In this document: positions 25,834-34,491 of the stretch, piece by piece
Position numbering within the stretch: the stretch's first letter is position 1
Layout: each line of letters begins with the position of its first letter
From: Dyadobacter fermentans
GTDB lineage: Bacteria; Bacteroidota; Bacteroidia; Cytophagales; Spirosomataceae
NCBI RefSeq assembly: GCF_019924045.1
Contig: NZ_JAHXBN010000010.1
Span: 310,001-374,000, forward strand
Reading direction: 5' to 3'
Length of the DNA: 64,000 nucleotides
Notes under the pieces: generated by a model
Told to the model about the DNA's origin: nothing
The model's input: only the letters and a program-made list of their open reading frames with translations
Databases searched by the model: none
Program-made: the position numbers and the translations under genes

Positions 25834-28053
25834 CTACTTTTGAGGGGCGGTAATTATGCCCAGATAGCGGCCCATCCAATAGGGGAGGAGCCAGATATCA
25901 CCGGCGCTATGCTCACCGGAACCGTTGCCGCCGCTCCGGTCGAGGCTGAACATATTACCATTATGTCGTTGAATAGGACGTTCGTCAGGCGGCAATACTT
26001 CCTTCGTGGTTTGTTTGCGGAAGTTGGGTTCGATCTTTTCGATATCCTTGCGGTGGCTGTTCTTGATCACCCAGTCGATCAGGTCCATTGGATGCTCCTG
26101 CAAATACCAAACAGATTCGTTCAGGTCAAAATCTTTGGTACCTGTTAATGCCGTGAAAATATTCCAGGCGCCTTCTTTCTCCGGACGCTCCGCTTGCCAG
26201 TGGTCGATGATCTGCTTTTTGTAACTGGCTTTCAGTGTATCGTTGAAAGCGTATCGGTAAAGCCCCCAATAGCCGAGGAAGTACATTTCATCGTCGGAGT
26301 GGTTCCAGCCGTCGGACATGTGTTTCGCATGTTCGTCGGCATCCGCCGGAGCCATCCCGATTACGCTCATAGGCCGCATCATGTTCTCATAGTAGCCGTG
26401 CTTATTCATCAACTCAAATGCTTTTGCCTTGTATTTCTCCTTTTTGGTGAAATGGTAGGCGGTTTGCAGCATAGCCACAATGTTCGACGAGTTAAGCTTG
26501 CGGTCGCCCACATTGGTAGGGAATGCATTTACATAATCGGGGTGCCATTTACCCCACATCGTAGGCTTACCATCGTAGTCGATCAGGTACATATTGTTCT
26601 TCACAATGTGCGACATAACTGTATCGATGAGCATAACGGCCTGTTTCTTGATTTTCGGGTCGTCGATCAATTCCGCTGCCGCACCGAATGCGAAAATATG
26701 GCCGATCACCTCATCGCTGCTGGTGGTCGATTTCCAATCCCATTCTTTCTCAGGAGAATGCTGCCACCGTTCAACATCGTGCAGCTCATTGATATGCCCC
26801 GAACGCTCAAAGGAACGTGCCGGAAATCCGGCCACGGGGTTCACTGTGTAAAGTCGCTCCATTGCGTCCATCGACTCGCGGCAGTTTTGCAATGCATCGG
26901 GATCTTTGGTAGCCGCATACCGGAAAATCTGGCCGCCAAGGTACATCGAGGTCCAAAGTCCGTCATTATCCGAATCTTCAGTGTAGCCTGTCGACAAATC
27001 GCCGTGATTCAGCCCGGTAAGCTGTGAATTGAAGCCATTGCGAATGTGGCGCAGACGTACTTGCTGGTCAAACAGTTTGGCCTTTTCTTCCAAAGTCATC
27101 GATTTGAACTGGATTTGCCCTAAACCTTTGGTCGTTAGTATCAGCACCGAATTTTTAGGCCCTTTTTCAATATTCAGAACATTGTTGCCGGGCAGCCAGC
27201 GTTCACCGAAATAGTAGTCAAACTTACCATCCGCGCGCAATGCAAATGCGCCCATATCGGAGCCGAACCACACTTTGCCGTTCACTTCTTTCACTGCGGT
27301 AATCCTGGTGACGGGCAATTTGCGGTTGATGCTGCCGGTTTGCTTTCCGGTTGGAATATCCAATGAAAGATAACCATCCCGTGTTCCGATGATGATCTTT
27401 GTCTCTTTCGAAGCAAGATCAAATGCGGTGAAATCGGTGCCGGTAAGCACTTTTGTCAGTTTTTTATCCTGCACACCCAGTTTGTAAATCGACTTGTTCC
27501 CCAAAATCCAGAACTGGTTTGCGTTACCCTGAAACACCAATCCGATCACAGCATCGTCGGGTAGCTTGCCATTCCAGAGGCTTTTCGAGTCTTTGATCAA
27601 TTCGAGCGAAGCGCCGTCGGAAACGAGGAAAGTAAAATCCTTGCCGCCTGCGAGCAAGCTGGCCTTTGGAAGGTTATGTTTTGAAAACAGCGTTCCGGCC
27701 CATGCATTGCTGAATACCACCTGGTCGGTGAGGTAAACAAGTTGATTTTCGTAAGAAAAAAGGTTGCTGATGCGCTTATCCTTCATGTAGCGGTAATTCC
27801 GGTCGGGAACGACTTTGCCCGGATACAAAAATTGCCCCGCAGAAGTATGGCGAAGGCCCTCTTTGGCAAGCATTTGTATAATGCCGTTTCGGTCGGCGGC
27901 CACCTGTTGGAGTGAGCTCTCGGTGGTATCAGCGTAATATTTGATACTTAAATCCTGCAAATAGGACTTATCCTTATGCACAGGTTGTACCTGCGCATGC
28001 GTGGAAGCAGCGCCCGTCAGTAATAGGAGGGATAGTAAAAAGTGCTTTTGCAT
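25834..28053 (-). CDS. Propeller plus predicted alpha/alpha-barrel protein, copy 2 of a paralogous pair
   Basis: This 739-residue exported protein (signal MQKHFLLSLLLLTGAASTHA) has repeats of two-component-regulator-propeller type up to about residue 320 (VWFGSDMGAFALRADGKFDY, LDIPTGKQ). A C-terminal helical half follows (about 350-739) with DNDGLWTSMYLGGQIFRYAA, TSSDEVIGHIFAFG, KPTMWGKWHPDYVN and the end WLLPYWMGRYLGII. The second half shares many motifs with the protein at 29131-31374 and has the look of an alpha/alpha toroid acting on a polysaccharide. No named CAZy family fits from sight. The ChbG-type deacetylase gene lies 13 nt upstream and YidR-like 8 nt downstream. Confidence 0.8.
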   Translation of the reverse strand: MQKHFLLSLLLLTGAASTHAQVQPVHKDKSYLQDLSIKYYADTTESSLQQVAADRNGIIQMLAKEGLRHTSAGQFLYPGKVVPDRNYRYMKDKRISNLFSYENQLVYLTDQVVFSNAWAGTLFSKHNLPKASLLAGGKDFTFLVSDGASLELIKDSKSLWNGKLPDDAVIGLVFQGNANQFWILGNKSIYKLGVQDKKLTKVLTGTDFTAFDLASKETKIIIGTRDGYLSLDIPTGKQTGSINRKLPVTRITAVKEVNGKVWFGSDMGAFALRADGKFDYYFGERWLPGNNVLNIEKGPKNSVLILTTKGLGQIQFKSMTLEEKAKLFDQQVRLRHIRNGFNSQLTGLNHGDLSTGYTEDSDNDGLWTSMYLGGQIFRYAATKDPDALQNCRESMDAMERLYTVNPVAGFPARSFERSGHINELHDVERWQHSPEKEWDWKSTTSSDEVIGHIFAFGAAAELIDDPKIKKQAVMLIDTVMSHIVKNNMYLIDYDGKPTMWGKWHPDYVNAFPTNVGDRKLNSSNIVAMLQTAYHFTKKEKYKAKAFELMNKHGYYENMMRPMSVIGMAPADADEHAKHMSDGWNHSDDEMYFLGYWGLYRYAFNDTLKASYKKQIIDHWQAERPEKEGAWNIFTALTGTKDFDLNESVWYLQEHPMDLIDWVIKNSHRKDIEKIEPNFRKQTTKEVLPPDERPIQRHNGNMFSLDRSGGNGSGEHSAGDIWLLPYWMGRYLGIITAPQK

Positions 28054-28066
28054 TGTATTGAGTTGG

Positions 28067-29116
28067 TTATTTAACTTTTTTCCTTCTTTCCATCATCTCT
28101 TTCCAGGTGGTGAGGATAATGCCTTCCGACTGGATGAAATTTTTCAGGTCGGGATCCAGCATCGAGCGCATGTCGGCATAACGTGAGCCGCCGGATGCAC
28201 TGATGTATTTGAAATCGTCGGTGACGTCGCTGCTGTGGACGATCATCATCGCCACGCCGGGTTGCATTTTGCGGATCGTTTCGATGAACTTTTCGGCCTT
28301 ATATTTGCCCCATTGTTCGGGCGTGACGTCGTTGCCCTCCGGTTTCCAGTCGCCGCTGATCGTGTGCAGGTCGTCGAGTACCGGTAAGCCCGCCGCCCAT
28401 ATTTTTTGCCCGAATTCTGCCGAGCGTTTGGTAATTTCGGGCTCCGGCAGTTCCATTCCTTCTTTCCATTTGCCCTCCGCTTTCAGCTTTTTGACCAATG
28501 GATTGTTCAGACATTCTTTCAAAAGCTGGTTATTCCCGCCGGGGAACATCACTGGAATACCAAATTCCGCCCCGACTTTAATATATCTTTCCAAATAGGG
28601 AATGTGCGCGAACAGCGTGCCCATATGCGAATCCATATGAGTGGGTTTCAGTCCGAGTTTTAATGCACGGCTCAGTTGTGCGCGAATTTCCTGTTCGACC
28701 ACATCCGGGCTGGCGTGTTTGATCACGTCTTCTACCTCATGCCACATGCAGCCTTCATCGTCCACGAGCCCTTCCGAATGCGCAATGCCGTTCAGCGGAG
28801 GCCAGCGGTAATCCTGCCATTCCGAAGTGAGTGTCAAATGCAGACCGGCATCCATACCCGGGTTTGCAGATGCAAACTTGGCGAAACTGGCTGCCCATGG
28901 GCACGGCATCATAATGCTGCACGAGGTAGCAATGCCACTCTGTATCGATTTTTTGGCGCCCTCGTTCGAGTAATGCGACATTCCCGCGTCGTCGACGTGG
29001 AATATGATGACCTTCGCGCCTTTGGGCCAGCCGAGTTTTTCGGCAAAGGTCTGTTGTGCTGATGTTTCTTGCATGACCAGTAATAGCAGGTTGATGAGCA
29101 AAAGATAGGTCTTCAT
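28067..29116 (-). CDS. ChbG/YdjC-type carbohydrate deacetylase, exported
   Basis: This 349-residue protein has a signal peptide (MKTYLLLINLLLLVMQETSA) followed by a YdjC/ChbG domain. The metal-binding motifs are IIFHVDDAGMSH (Asp-Asp) and HMDSHMGTLF (two His). GLHLTLTSEW and a later HSSDV complete the family pattern. Members remove N-acetyl groups from chitooligosaccharides or related sugars in a metal-dependent way. ATG at 29116 is 14 nt after the upstream stop; an earlier in-frame start at 29167 would overlap that gene. Export suggests action on oligosaccharides in the periplasm, unlike cytosolic ChbG. Confidence 0.9.
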   Translation of the reverse strand: MKTYLLLINLLLLVMQETSAQQTFAEKLGWPKGAKVIIFHVDDAGMSHYSNEGAKKSIQSGIATSCSIMMPCPWAASFAKFASANPGMDAGLHLTLTSEWQDYRWPPLNGIAHSEGLVDDEGCMWHEVEDVIKHASPDVVEQEIRAQLSRALKLGLKPTHMDSHMGTLFAHIPYLERYIKVGAEFGIPVMFPGGNNQLLKECLNNPLVKKLKAEGKWKEGMELPEPEITKRSAEFGQKIWAAGLPVLDDLHTISGDWKPEGNDVTPEQWGKYKAEKFIETIRKMQPGVAMMIVHSSDVTDDFKYISASGGSRYADMRSMLDPDLKNFIQSEGIILTTWKEMMERRKKVK

Positions 29117-29130
29117 ATCGAATGTTGTTT

Positions 29131-31374
29131 CTATTTTGAAATCATTCCCAAATACCGGCCCATCCAATAAGGCAGGAGCCAGAAAACCGGCTCACGTTCT
29201 ACCTGCGGATTGCCTCCGGCCAATGTCCAGGGGTTTTTGTCCCAACGGACGGTGAGCCGTATGCTGGCGGGCTGTAATTCACTGACTTGTTCGTCCTCCA
29301 AAACCGGCGCGCGAACCACTTTGATATCTTCCCTTTTCCGGTGATCAATCGGCCAGTCTACCAGATCCAGTGGCGTGTCGATCAGAAAATCCACGGAATT
29401 TTTCAGCTCCGCTTTCTTATCCAGGCTTTCGTTATAAATAAAATTAACCAGCGGGTTATGGTCGCCTTTGCGCATCGCGAACCATTCTTCCAGGTGGTTT
29501 TTGTAAAATTTCAACCGCTCGGGATCCTGCTCGCAATGGATCAGGATCGGGTAGAGGTATGCCTGCAATACCACATCGAAATAGATGAACCACGCTGGAT
29601 TTTGCCTGGTCACGTCCTTCATATTGTCGAGGTAATGCTCCTTTTCGATCAGCCGGACGTATTCGTTTTGGTATTTGGCATTACCGGTCATGAAATGTGC
29701 CAGTTTCAGGAATGCGAGCATTTCCATTGAGTTCTGATTACGGTCGGGCAACCATTCAGGGTCGCGGTTCAGCTGGTCAGGCGACCATACCGACCAGCGC
29801 GTCGGCTTGCCGTCCACATCCGTGAAATTCAGGTGATGCTGCATCAGATAATCGACGATCCTGCCTACATGCGCAGCGATGACCTTCTTTTCCGCGGCGT
29901 CGGCCACGAGCGTATAGTAATGGTAATAGCCAAACATATGCCCGCACATTTCATCGCTGCTTGTATCGCCTTTCCAAAGCCACTTTTTATCGCCCGACAA
30001 ATGCCAGCGTGTTTCCACGGGTTTGAACCGTGGCTCTTTCACAAGTTCGTCTGCGCGCTCGCGTTCCGTGTACGTGCGGTTGCCATCGTGCATATGCGTC
30101 CATGTAGCGGGTATGATTGTGCGTGCGAAGAAGCCGTCGGTGCCGGTCACCTCCTGCAACATTTTCAGGAAGCCGAATGCTTTTTTTGCATTCTCCCTGG
30201 CAGCGGGATCTTTGGTAGCCGCATAGCGGAAGCTTTCCATGGCCAGATAGTTGCCGGTAAATTCGCCGTCATTATCGTCGTCTTCCGGTTCCCAGGTGGT
30301 AGTATCGCCCGGAACACGCAAATGCGCCTGTCCCGCGATCCACGGCGTGCGGATATGCCGCTTCATCAAAACATCATAAAAGAACGCGTTTTTGGACGCC
30401 AGGGTCATATCCCGCTTTTTAATAGCACTTACGCCCTGCGGCGTCGCTATCCACGCATTGCCTTCTTTGTCGAATGCAATATCATTGACCTGATCATCCA
30501 GCAGCCACCTTCTTGAAAACAGCAATGAACGATTGCCGTCTTTTCGGAAGCGCACCACGCCTGTTTGCGTACCGACCCACATCGAGCTATCAGGCGCGAG
30601 GCGCACCGCTGTGACGTAAGTAGAAGGAATGCCGTCGGTTGTTCTCAGTTCCGACTCTTTTCTACCATTGTTTTGAATGGTAACCCCGCCCAGCCCGCCA
30701 ATCCAGAGCTTTCCGTCATGATTGTATGCCAAACCTTTGGCGTACGCGGCGATCAAAGCGTCCGGTTTGTAGGTATGTTCCAAATGCGAGGGAGTCCAGT
30801 GGTAAAGTCCTACATCGGAGGCTATCCACAATCCGTCGTTCCCGTCGGTGATCACATCGCGGACGGATCTCGCTATGACCGCTTTTTGTAACGTAAAGCC
30901 ATTTGCATTACCCACCCAAAAGCCATTCGGGCCGATTGCGTAGACTGTACCGGCCTTTGTGCAAATCGCGGAAATTGGCCCGGCCGGCCCATCTACCTTT
31001 GAAACAGCCCCGTTGTGATATCGGAGGAGTCCATTCCAATTCCCTAGCCACACAACTCCGGATGAGTCCTGTGCCAGGGCGAACGATGGTCCGTTCTCTT
31101 CATCACTTAATATCTGTTCCCACTTTTGGGAATCTTTCATTTTACGAAAAACACCTTTTGCCGTGGCTGCCCATACGTTACCGTCGCGATCGGGCAGGGC
31201 GGCTCTTACGTCGTTACCCTCCATCGGATAGGCCTCATGATATTCCTGTTTGAACGCCGTATCCTGGTGAAAGGACGGCTCCTTGTCGACAGTTTTATCA
31301 TTCCGGCACGAAAACAGCAGGGGTAGTATGCCGTAAGCCAGCCAGGCAATCAGTTGTTTTTCAAAACGTAACAT
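29131..31374 (-). CDS. Propeller plus predicted alpha/alpha-barrel lipoprotein, copy 1 of a paralogous pair
   Basis: This 747-residue lipoprotein (LLFSC lipobox, Cys24) has an N-terminal propeller with repeated VWAAT, VWLGN, LWIAS and LWIGG blades (about 45-330). The C-terminal half carries DDDNDGEFTGNYLAMESFRY, DTSSDEMCGHMFGYYHYYTL, KPTRWSVWSPDQLNRDPEWL and the end WLLPYWMGRYLGMI. The C-terminal motifs match those of its neighbour at 25834-28053, so the two arose by duplication. The conserved DND and SSDE acidic motifs could be catalytic. Start and upstream stop share one base (TGATG), so translation is coupled to the kinase-phosphatase gene. Confidence 0.8.
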   Translation of the reverse strand: MLRFEKQLIAWLAYGILPLLFSCRNDKTVDKEPSFHQDTAFKQEYHEAYPMEGNDVRAALPDRDGNVWAATAKGVFRKMKDSQKWEQILSDEENGPSFALAQDSSGVVWLGNWNGLLRYHNGAVSKVDGPAGPISAICTKAGTVYAIGPNGFWVGNANGFTLQKAVIARSVRDVITDGNDGLWIASDVGLYHWTPSHLEHTYKPDALIAAYAKGLAYNHDGKLWIGGLGGVTIQNNGRKESELRTTDGIPSTYVTAVRLAPDSSMWVGTQTGVVRFRKDGNRSLLFSRRWLLDDQVNDIAFDKEGNAWIATPQGVSAIKKRDMTLASKNAFFYDVLMKRHIRTPWIAGQAHLRVPGDTTTWEPEDDDNDGEFTGNYLAMESFRYAATKDPAARENAKKAFGFLKMLQEVTGTDGFFARTIIPATWTHMHDGNRTYTERERADELVKEPRFKPVETRWHLSGDKKWLWKGDTSSDEMCGHMFGYYHYYTLVADAAEKKVIAAHVGRIVDYLMQHHLNFTDVDGKPTRWSVWSPDQLNRDPEWLPDRNQNSMEMLAFLKLAHFMTGNAKYQNEYVRLIEKEHYLDNMKDVTRQNPAWFIYFDVVLQAYLYPILIHCEQDPERLKFYKNHLEEWFAMRKGDHNPLVNFIYNESLDKKAELKNSVDFLIDTPLDLVDWPIDHRKREDIKVVRAPVLEDEQVSELQPASIRLTVRWDKNPWTLAGGNPQVEREPVFWLLPYWMGRYLGMISK

Positions 31375-33299
31375 CAGGCTTCCGCGTAGTTTTCGCTCTC
31401 CTGAAACAGCAGGCCGATCAATTTTTTATGTTGCGAGAAGTCGGGGATGAGCAGTTGCGCACCTGCACGTACGAGGCGCGGGCGCTTGGCCGGATTATGG
31501 CCGAAGCGCTGCACTTCGTTGCTGGTAATGCCCACCGAAATGCCGCCTGCGCGCCGGCCTTCGCGAATCTCGTCTGGCCCGTCGCCGAATACCGCCAGTT
31601 CTTTGCCTTGTAAATTGTTGTCGCGGATGATTTTTTCGATCACCATTTTCTTCGAAAACTTAGTATAATCGCGCAATGCGCCGTAAATGCCGCCGTCGAA
31701 CAAATCGGCGTAGCCAAGCACTTCGGCTTCATTTCTCACGTCGTCGGCATCGGTACCACTCGCGAGGTACATCGTTACTCCGCGTTCTTTGAGCTGTTTC
31801 AGAAACTCAACGGCGCCCTTCAATGTGTAATCTTCCTGACCGAGTTCCCCCTTGGCGAGCTTTTCCATGCGCTTGTTCACCATTTCCATGAGGCCGTCGT
31901 TGTAAATCTCCTTGTATTGGAATTTATCGAGGATCTGGTCTTCCGGTACAAAGCCGAATTCACGTACCAGGTTTACAAGCCCTTCCATTTGGTAGATGGT
32001 CTGAATACCCGTGGTTTTGTGAATGAATGCCTTGCATTCGGCCTGTACTTTGTGAAATGTTCCGGCGTCAATCGTATCATATTGCTCACCAAGAATGGAT
32101 TTCATCATCACAGGCTCCATAATCTCCTCCCATCCCTGCCGGAGCGAGCTGATCGTACCATCGTGATCGAAAACGGCATAGCGTATATGTCCCAGCTTGT
32201 CGAGAATCTCCGGCACGCATATTTCGAACTCTGTTTCGGGATAGTAAACAGCTGCGCGCTCGTTTTCGGCGAGGTCGGCATTGTAAATGTAATCCGGGTC
32301 GTGAGCTACCACCGCGATCTCCTCGCCGGTTGCCGTGCCCGTAGTAAACAGCTTTTGTACCGTCACCGCCGCGGCAAAATTACCGAACAATGCCGCTTCG
32401 GCGGGGGCCAAGCCCGCTGCCAGGCAAAGTGTAATGGCGCTGATCGCCGTATCGCCGGCCCCGACAGTGTCGAGCTTGCCTTTCAACTGAATGCCCGGCA
32501 CCTCGTGATAACCCTCATTGTCAAATGCGATAATGCCGCGCTCTCCGCAGGTGACGAAGACCGGCTTGTGGTAGCGCCGGAATACCGCGGCGCCGTAGCC
32601 CTTCACGTCGCTTACCGGCACATTTTCTTCCGGCGAGACTTCGAGTCCGTTCAAACTGGCTATCTCGCGATCGTTACATTTAAGACAGGTATTCCGGAAG
32701 CTGTCGTTGAAATGCCGCGAATCCAGCATGACTATTTTGTCGGGATACTTATTAAAGAGTGCATTGACGTCGTCGATAAACGACGCGTTGGTAATGCTTC
32801 CGGTCACCTGCTGGTTAAAAATCAATGCATCGCATTCCTGTAATGCCTTTTCGAGTGCGGCTACGAGTTGCCGGTCGGTGTCCACGCTTCTTTCATTATA
32901 TACACCAAAATCGATGCGAGGCTCTTCCTTGCCGTCTACCAGGCGTTTGAGATAACTATATGTGTTGAAATTCCCTTTCTGAATAATGAATGCGCTCGTG
33001 TCCGCACCGAGTTGTTGAAGCTGCACCGTCAGTTCCCGTCCCTGCATATCGTCGCCCACGGCACCGATCACCCGGATACCCGCTGGTTTCAGTGCGGCGA
33101 GGTTGGCCACCACATTCCCCGCGCCTCCCGGCGTATAGTAATGGCGGGCAACGGCTTGGGCCTGCAAACCGGTTTCAATGGAAACTTCGGAAGTGCGGTC
33201 GTCCATGACCCAGTACGAGTCGAGACAGAAGTCGCCATACACGGCGACCTGAACGGTGGAGATTTTCTCCAAGATCTGATTGATGCGGCTTTGATCCAT
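31374..33299 (-). CDS. Bifunctional PfkB sugar kinase - HAD phosphatase fusion
   Basis: In this 641-residue cytosolic protein, residues 1 to about 330 are a PfkB kinase of the RfaE/HldE type, with GGAGNVVANL (58-67) and catalytic VGAGDTAIS (Asp near 282). From about 365 it is a HAD hydrolase: nucleophile motif DHDGT (about 376), a helical cap, LASGTDADD (motif II-like) and GDGPDEIREG (about 572). In E. coli HldE the same kinase is fused to a nucleotidyltransferase; here the partner is a phosphatase. One polypeptide could therefore phosphorylate a sugar at one position and dephosphorylate another. ATG at 33299 aligns with the kinase start; a longer frame to 33413 looks non-coding. First gene of the operon. 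Confidence 0.88.
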   Translation of the reverse strand: MDQSRINQILEKISTVQVAVYGDFCLDSYWVMDDRTSEVSIETGLQAQAVARHYYTPGGAGNVVANLAALKPAGIRVIGAVGDDMQGRELTVQLQQLGADTSAFIIQKGNFNTYSYLKRLVDGKEEPRIDFGVYNERSVDTDRQLVAALEKALQECDALIFNQQVTGSITNASFIDDVNALFNKYPDKIVMLDSRHFNDSFRNTCLKCNDREIASLNGLEVSPEENVPVSDVKGYGAAVFRRYHKPVFVTCGERGIIAFDNEGYHEVPGIQLKGKLDTVGAGDTAISAITLCLAAGLAPAEAALFGNFAAAVTVQKLFTTGTATGEEIAVVAHDPDYIYNADLAENERAAVYYPETEFEICVPEILDKLGHIRYAVFDHDGTISSLRQGWEEIMEPVMMKSILGEQYDTIDAGTFHKVQAECKAFIHKTTGIQTIYQMEGLVNLVREFGFVPEDQILDKFQYKEIYNDGLMEMVNKRMEKLAKGELGQEDYTLKGAVEFLKQLKERGVTMYLASGTDADDVRNEAEVLGYADLFDGGIYGALRDYTKFSKKMVIEKIIRDNNLQGKELAVFGDGPDEIREGRRAGGISVGITSNEVQRFGHNPAKRPRLVRAGAQLLIPDFSQHKKLIGLLFQESENYAEA

Positions 33300-33871
33300 G
33301 AGCAAAGGTTGGTCTGGATTTAGGATAAAATGGATATGGATGTTGAGGTGTTTTTTGGGTAATACGACCGATGCCGGAAGGAGGGCTATCGCAACGTCCG
33401 CGATTTGCGGCAAATGTTATAAAATTGTTAAAAGCGGCATGGGTGAAACGAGGGTAGGACTGCCGGTTATTTCGAAGTATTTTTTGCTAAGAACTGGCTG
33501 GTAATGAGGAAATATGTAATAAATGATAAGTTACTATTATGTTATGATTAAATCGTACAATGGTGCGCAAAATGAAGATATTTTTACGCAGTTTGCGATT
33601 CTTATTTTGAATCGGGAGGTGTAGATTTATCAAACAATTGCAAATACGCCGCTCAATACAAAGCATCGCCGATTGTTTCGAAGGCAGAATTTTCCTCTGC
33701 CAGGGCGATGTTGGAAACAACTTTATTTTAATACCTGACTGATTACCTATTCATAATAAAGCAAAATTGATGCCGGCCGATAAATAGGATCAAACCAAGA
33801 ATAAAAGTTTTTTAATTGATATAAGAATTTTTTTATCTAGTACCCTTTTCTATAAGCTAAACTGTACGACT
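33300..33871. other. 572-nt non-coding stretch between divergent genes
   Basis: This AT-rich region must hold the promoters of the kinase-phosphatase operon (leftward) and the sigma factor gene (rightward). A nested hairpin sits at 33664-33710. The only open frame, 33487-33720 on the minus strand, has an atypical composition and no recognisable features. I see no tRNA or known RNA motif. Confidence 0.55.
33664..33710. other. Nested hairpin in the non-coding stretch
   Basis: CATCGCC and GGCGATG pair around an inner stem GGCAGA/TCTGCC with a 7-nt loop, leaving 12 unpaired bases on the left and 2 on the right. It has no T-tract. It could belong to a leader of one of the flanking genes or to a small RNA; nothing more can be said. 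Confidence 0.35.
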
Positions 33872-34411
33872 GTGGCCTATCCCGACGAAAATACCCTGAT
33901 CAGAGTGACGCAAGGCGACGAAGCGGCCTTTGCGGAGTTGTATAACCACTACAAAACACCTGCACTGCGGTTTACGGTTTCCCTGCTCAAAGACGAGGAA
34001 GAGGCTGAAAACATGGTTCAGGATGTGTTTATCAAAATTTGGGTGAGACGTACCCAGATCAAGCCGGACTATAATTTCAATTCATACCTGTTTACGTGCC
34101 TGCGGAATATGGCATTCGACCATTTTAAAAAGCTGGAAAAGAGCGAGCAGCTGCGTAAGCATTATATGGAGGCGATCCGTGCTGCCGGTGAGGAGGAGCG
34201 GGAAGAGGCCGAGAGAAGGCTGACCGTCGTGCAGGCGGCCGTCGAATCGTTATCGATCAAGCGCCGGCAAATTTTGAAACTGAATATTGAAGAAGGAAAA
34301 TCCTATCAGGAAATCGCGGAGTTTTTGAGAATATCCAAAAATACAGTGAAGAACCAATTGGTGAAAGCAAAGCAGATCTTGCGAGAAAAAGTGGATCTGG
34401 CAACGATATAG
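33872..34411 (+). CDS. ECF-type RNA polymerase sigma factor
   Basis: This 179-residue protein has sigma region 2 (AFAELYNHYKTPALRF to VQDVFIKIWVRR, about 19-68) and region 4 (SIKRRQILKLNIEEGKSYQE, then LRISKNTVKNQLVKAKQILR, about 125-172). The only fitting start is GTG at 33872. In Bacteroidota such factors are often followed by a FecR anti-sigma gene, but the next gene is convergent and not FecR. Targets are unknown. A strong terminator follows directly. Confidence 0.92.
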   Translation: MAYPDENTLIRVTQGDEAAFAELYNHYKTPALRFTVSLLKDEEEAENMVQDVFIKIWVRRTQIKPDYNFNSYLFTCLRNMAFDHFKKLEKSEQLRKHYMEAIRAAGEEEREEAERRLTVVQAAVESLSIKRRQILKLNIEEGKSYQEIAEFLRISKNTVKNQLVKAKQILREKVDLATI

Positions 34412-34452
34412 CACCCGGGTTAGTCCAGCATTACATATTCCTAAAACCTTGA

Positions 34453-34488
34453 AAAGCAGAAGCACCTACGCTTCTGCTTTCCTTTTTT
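34453..34488 (+). terminator. Terminator after the sigma factor gene, possibly bidirectional
   Basis: A perfect 11-bp stem AAAGCAGAAGC/GCTTCTGCTTT with a 6-nt loop is followed by CCTTTTTT. It lies between convergent genes ending at 34411 and 34492, so it may serve both; the minus-strand T-tract (CTTTTC) is weaker. Confidence 0.85.
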
Positions 34489-34491
34489 GGT

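Noticed and set aside
33487..33720. A 77-codon minus-strand open frame in the 572-nt gap
   Set aside because: Composition (many Ile, Asn, Arg, Cys), no motif, and overlap with the nested hairpin make coding unlikely.
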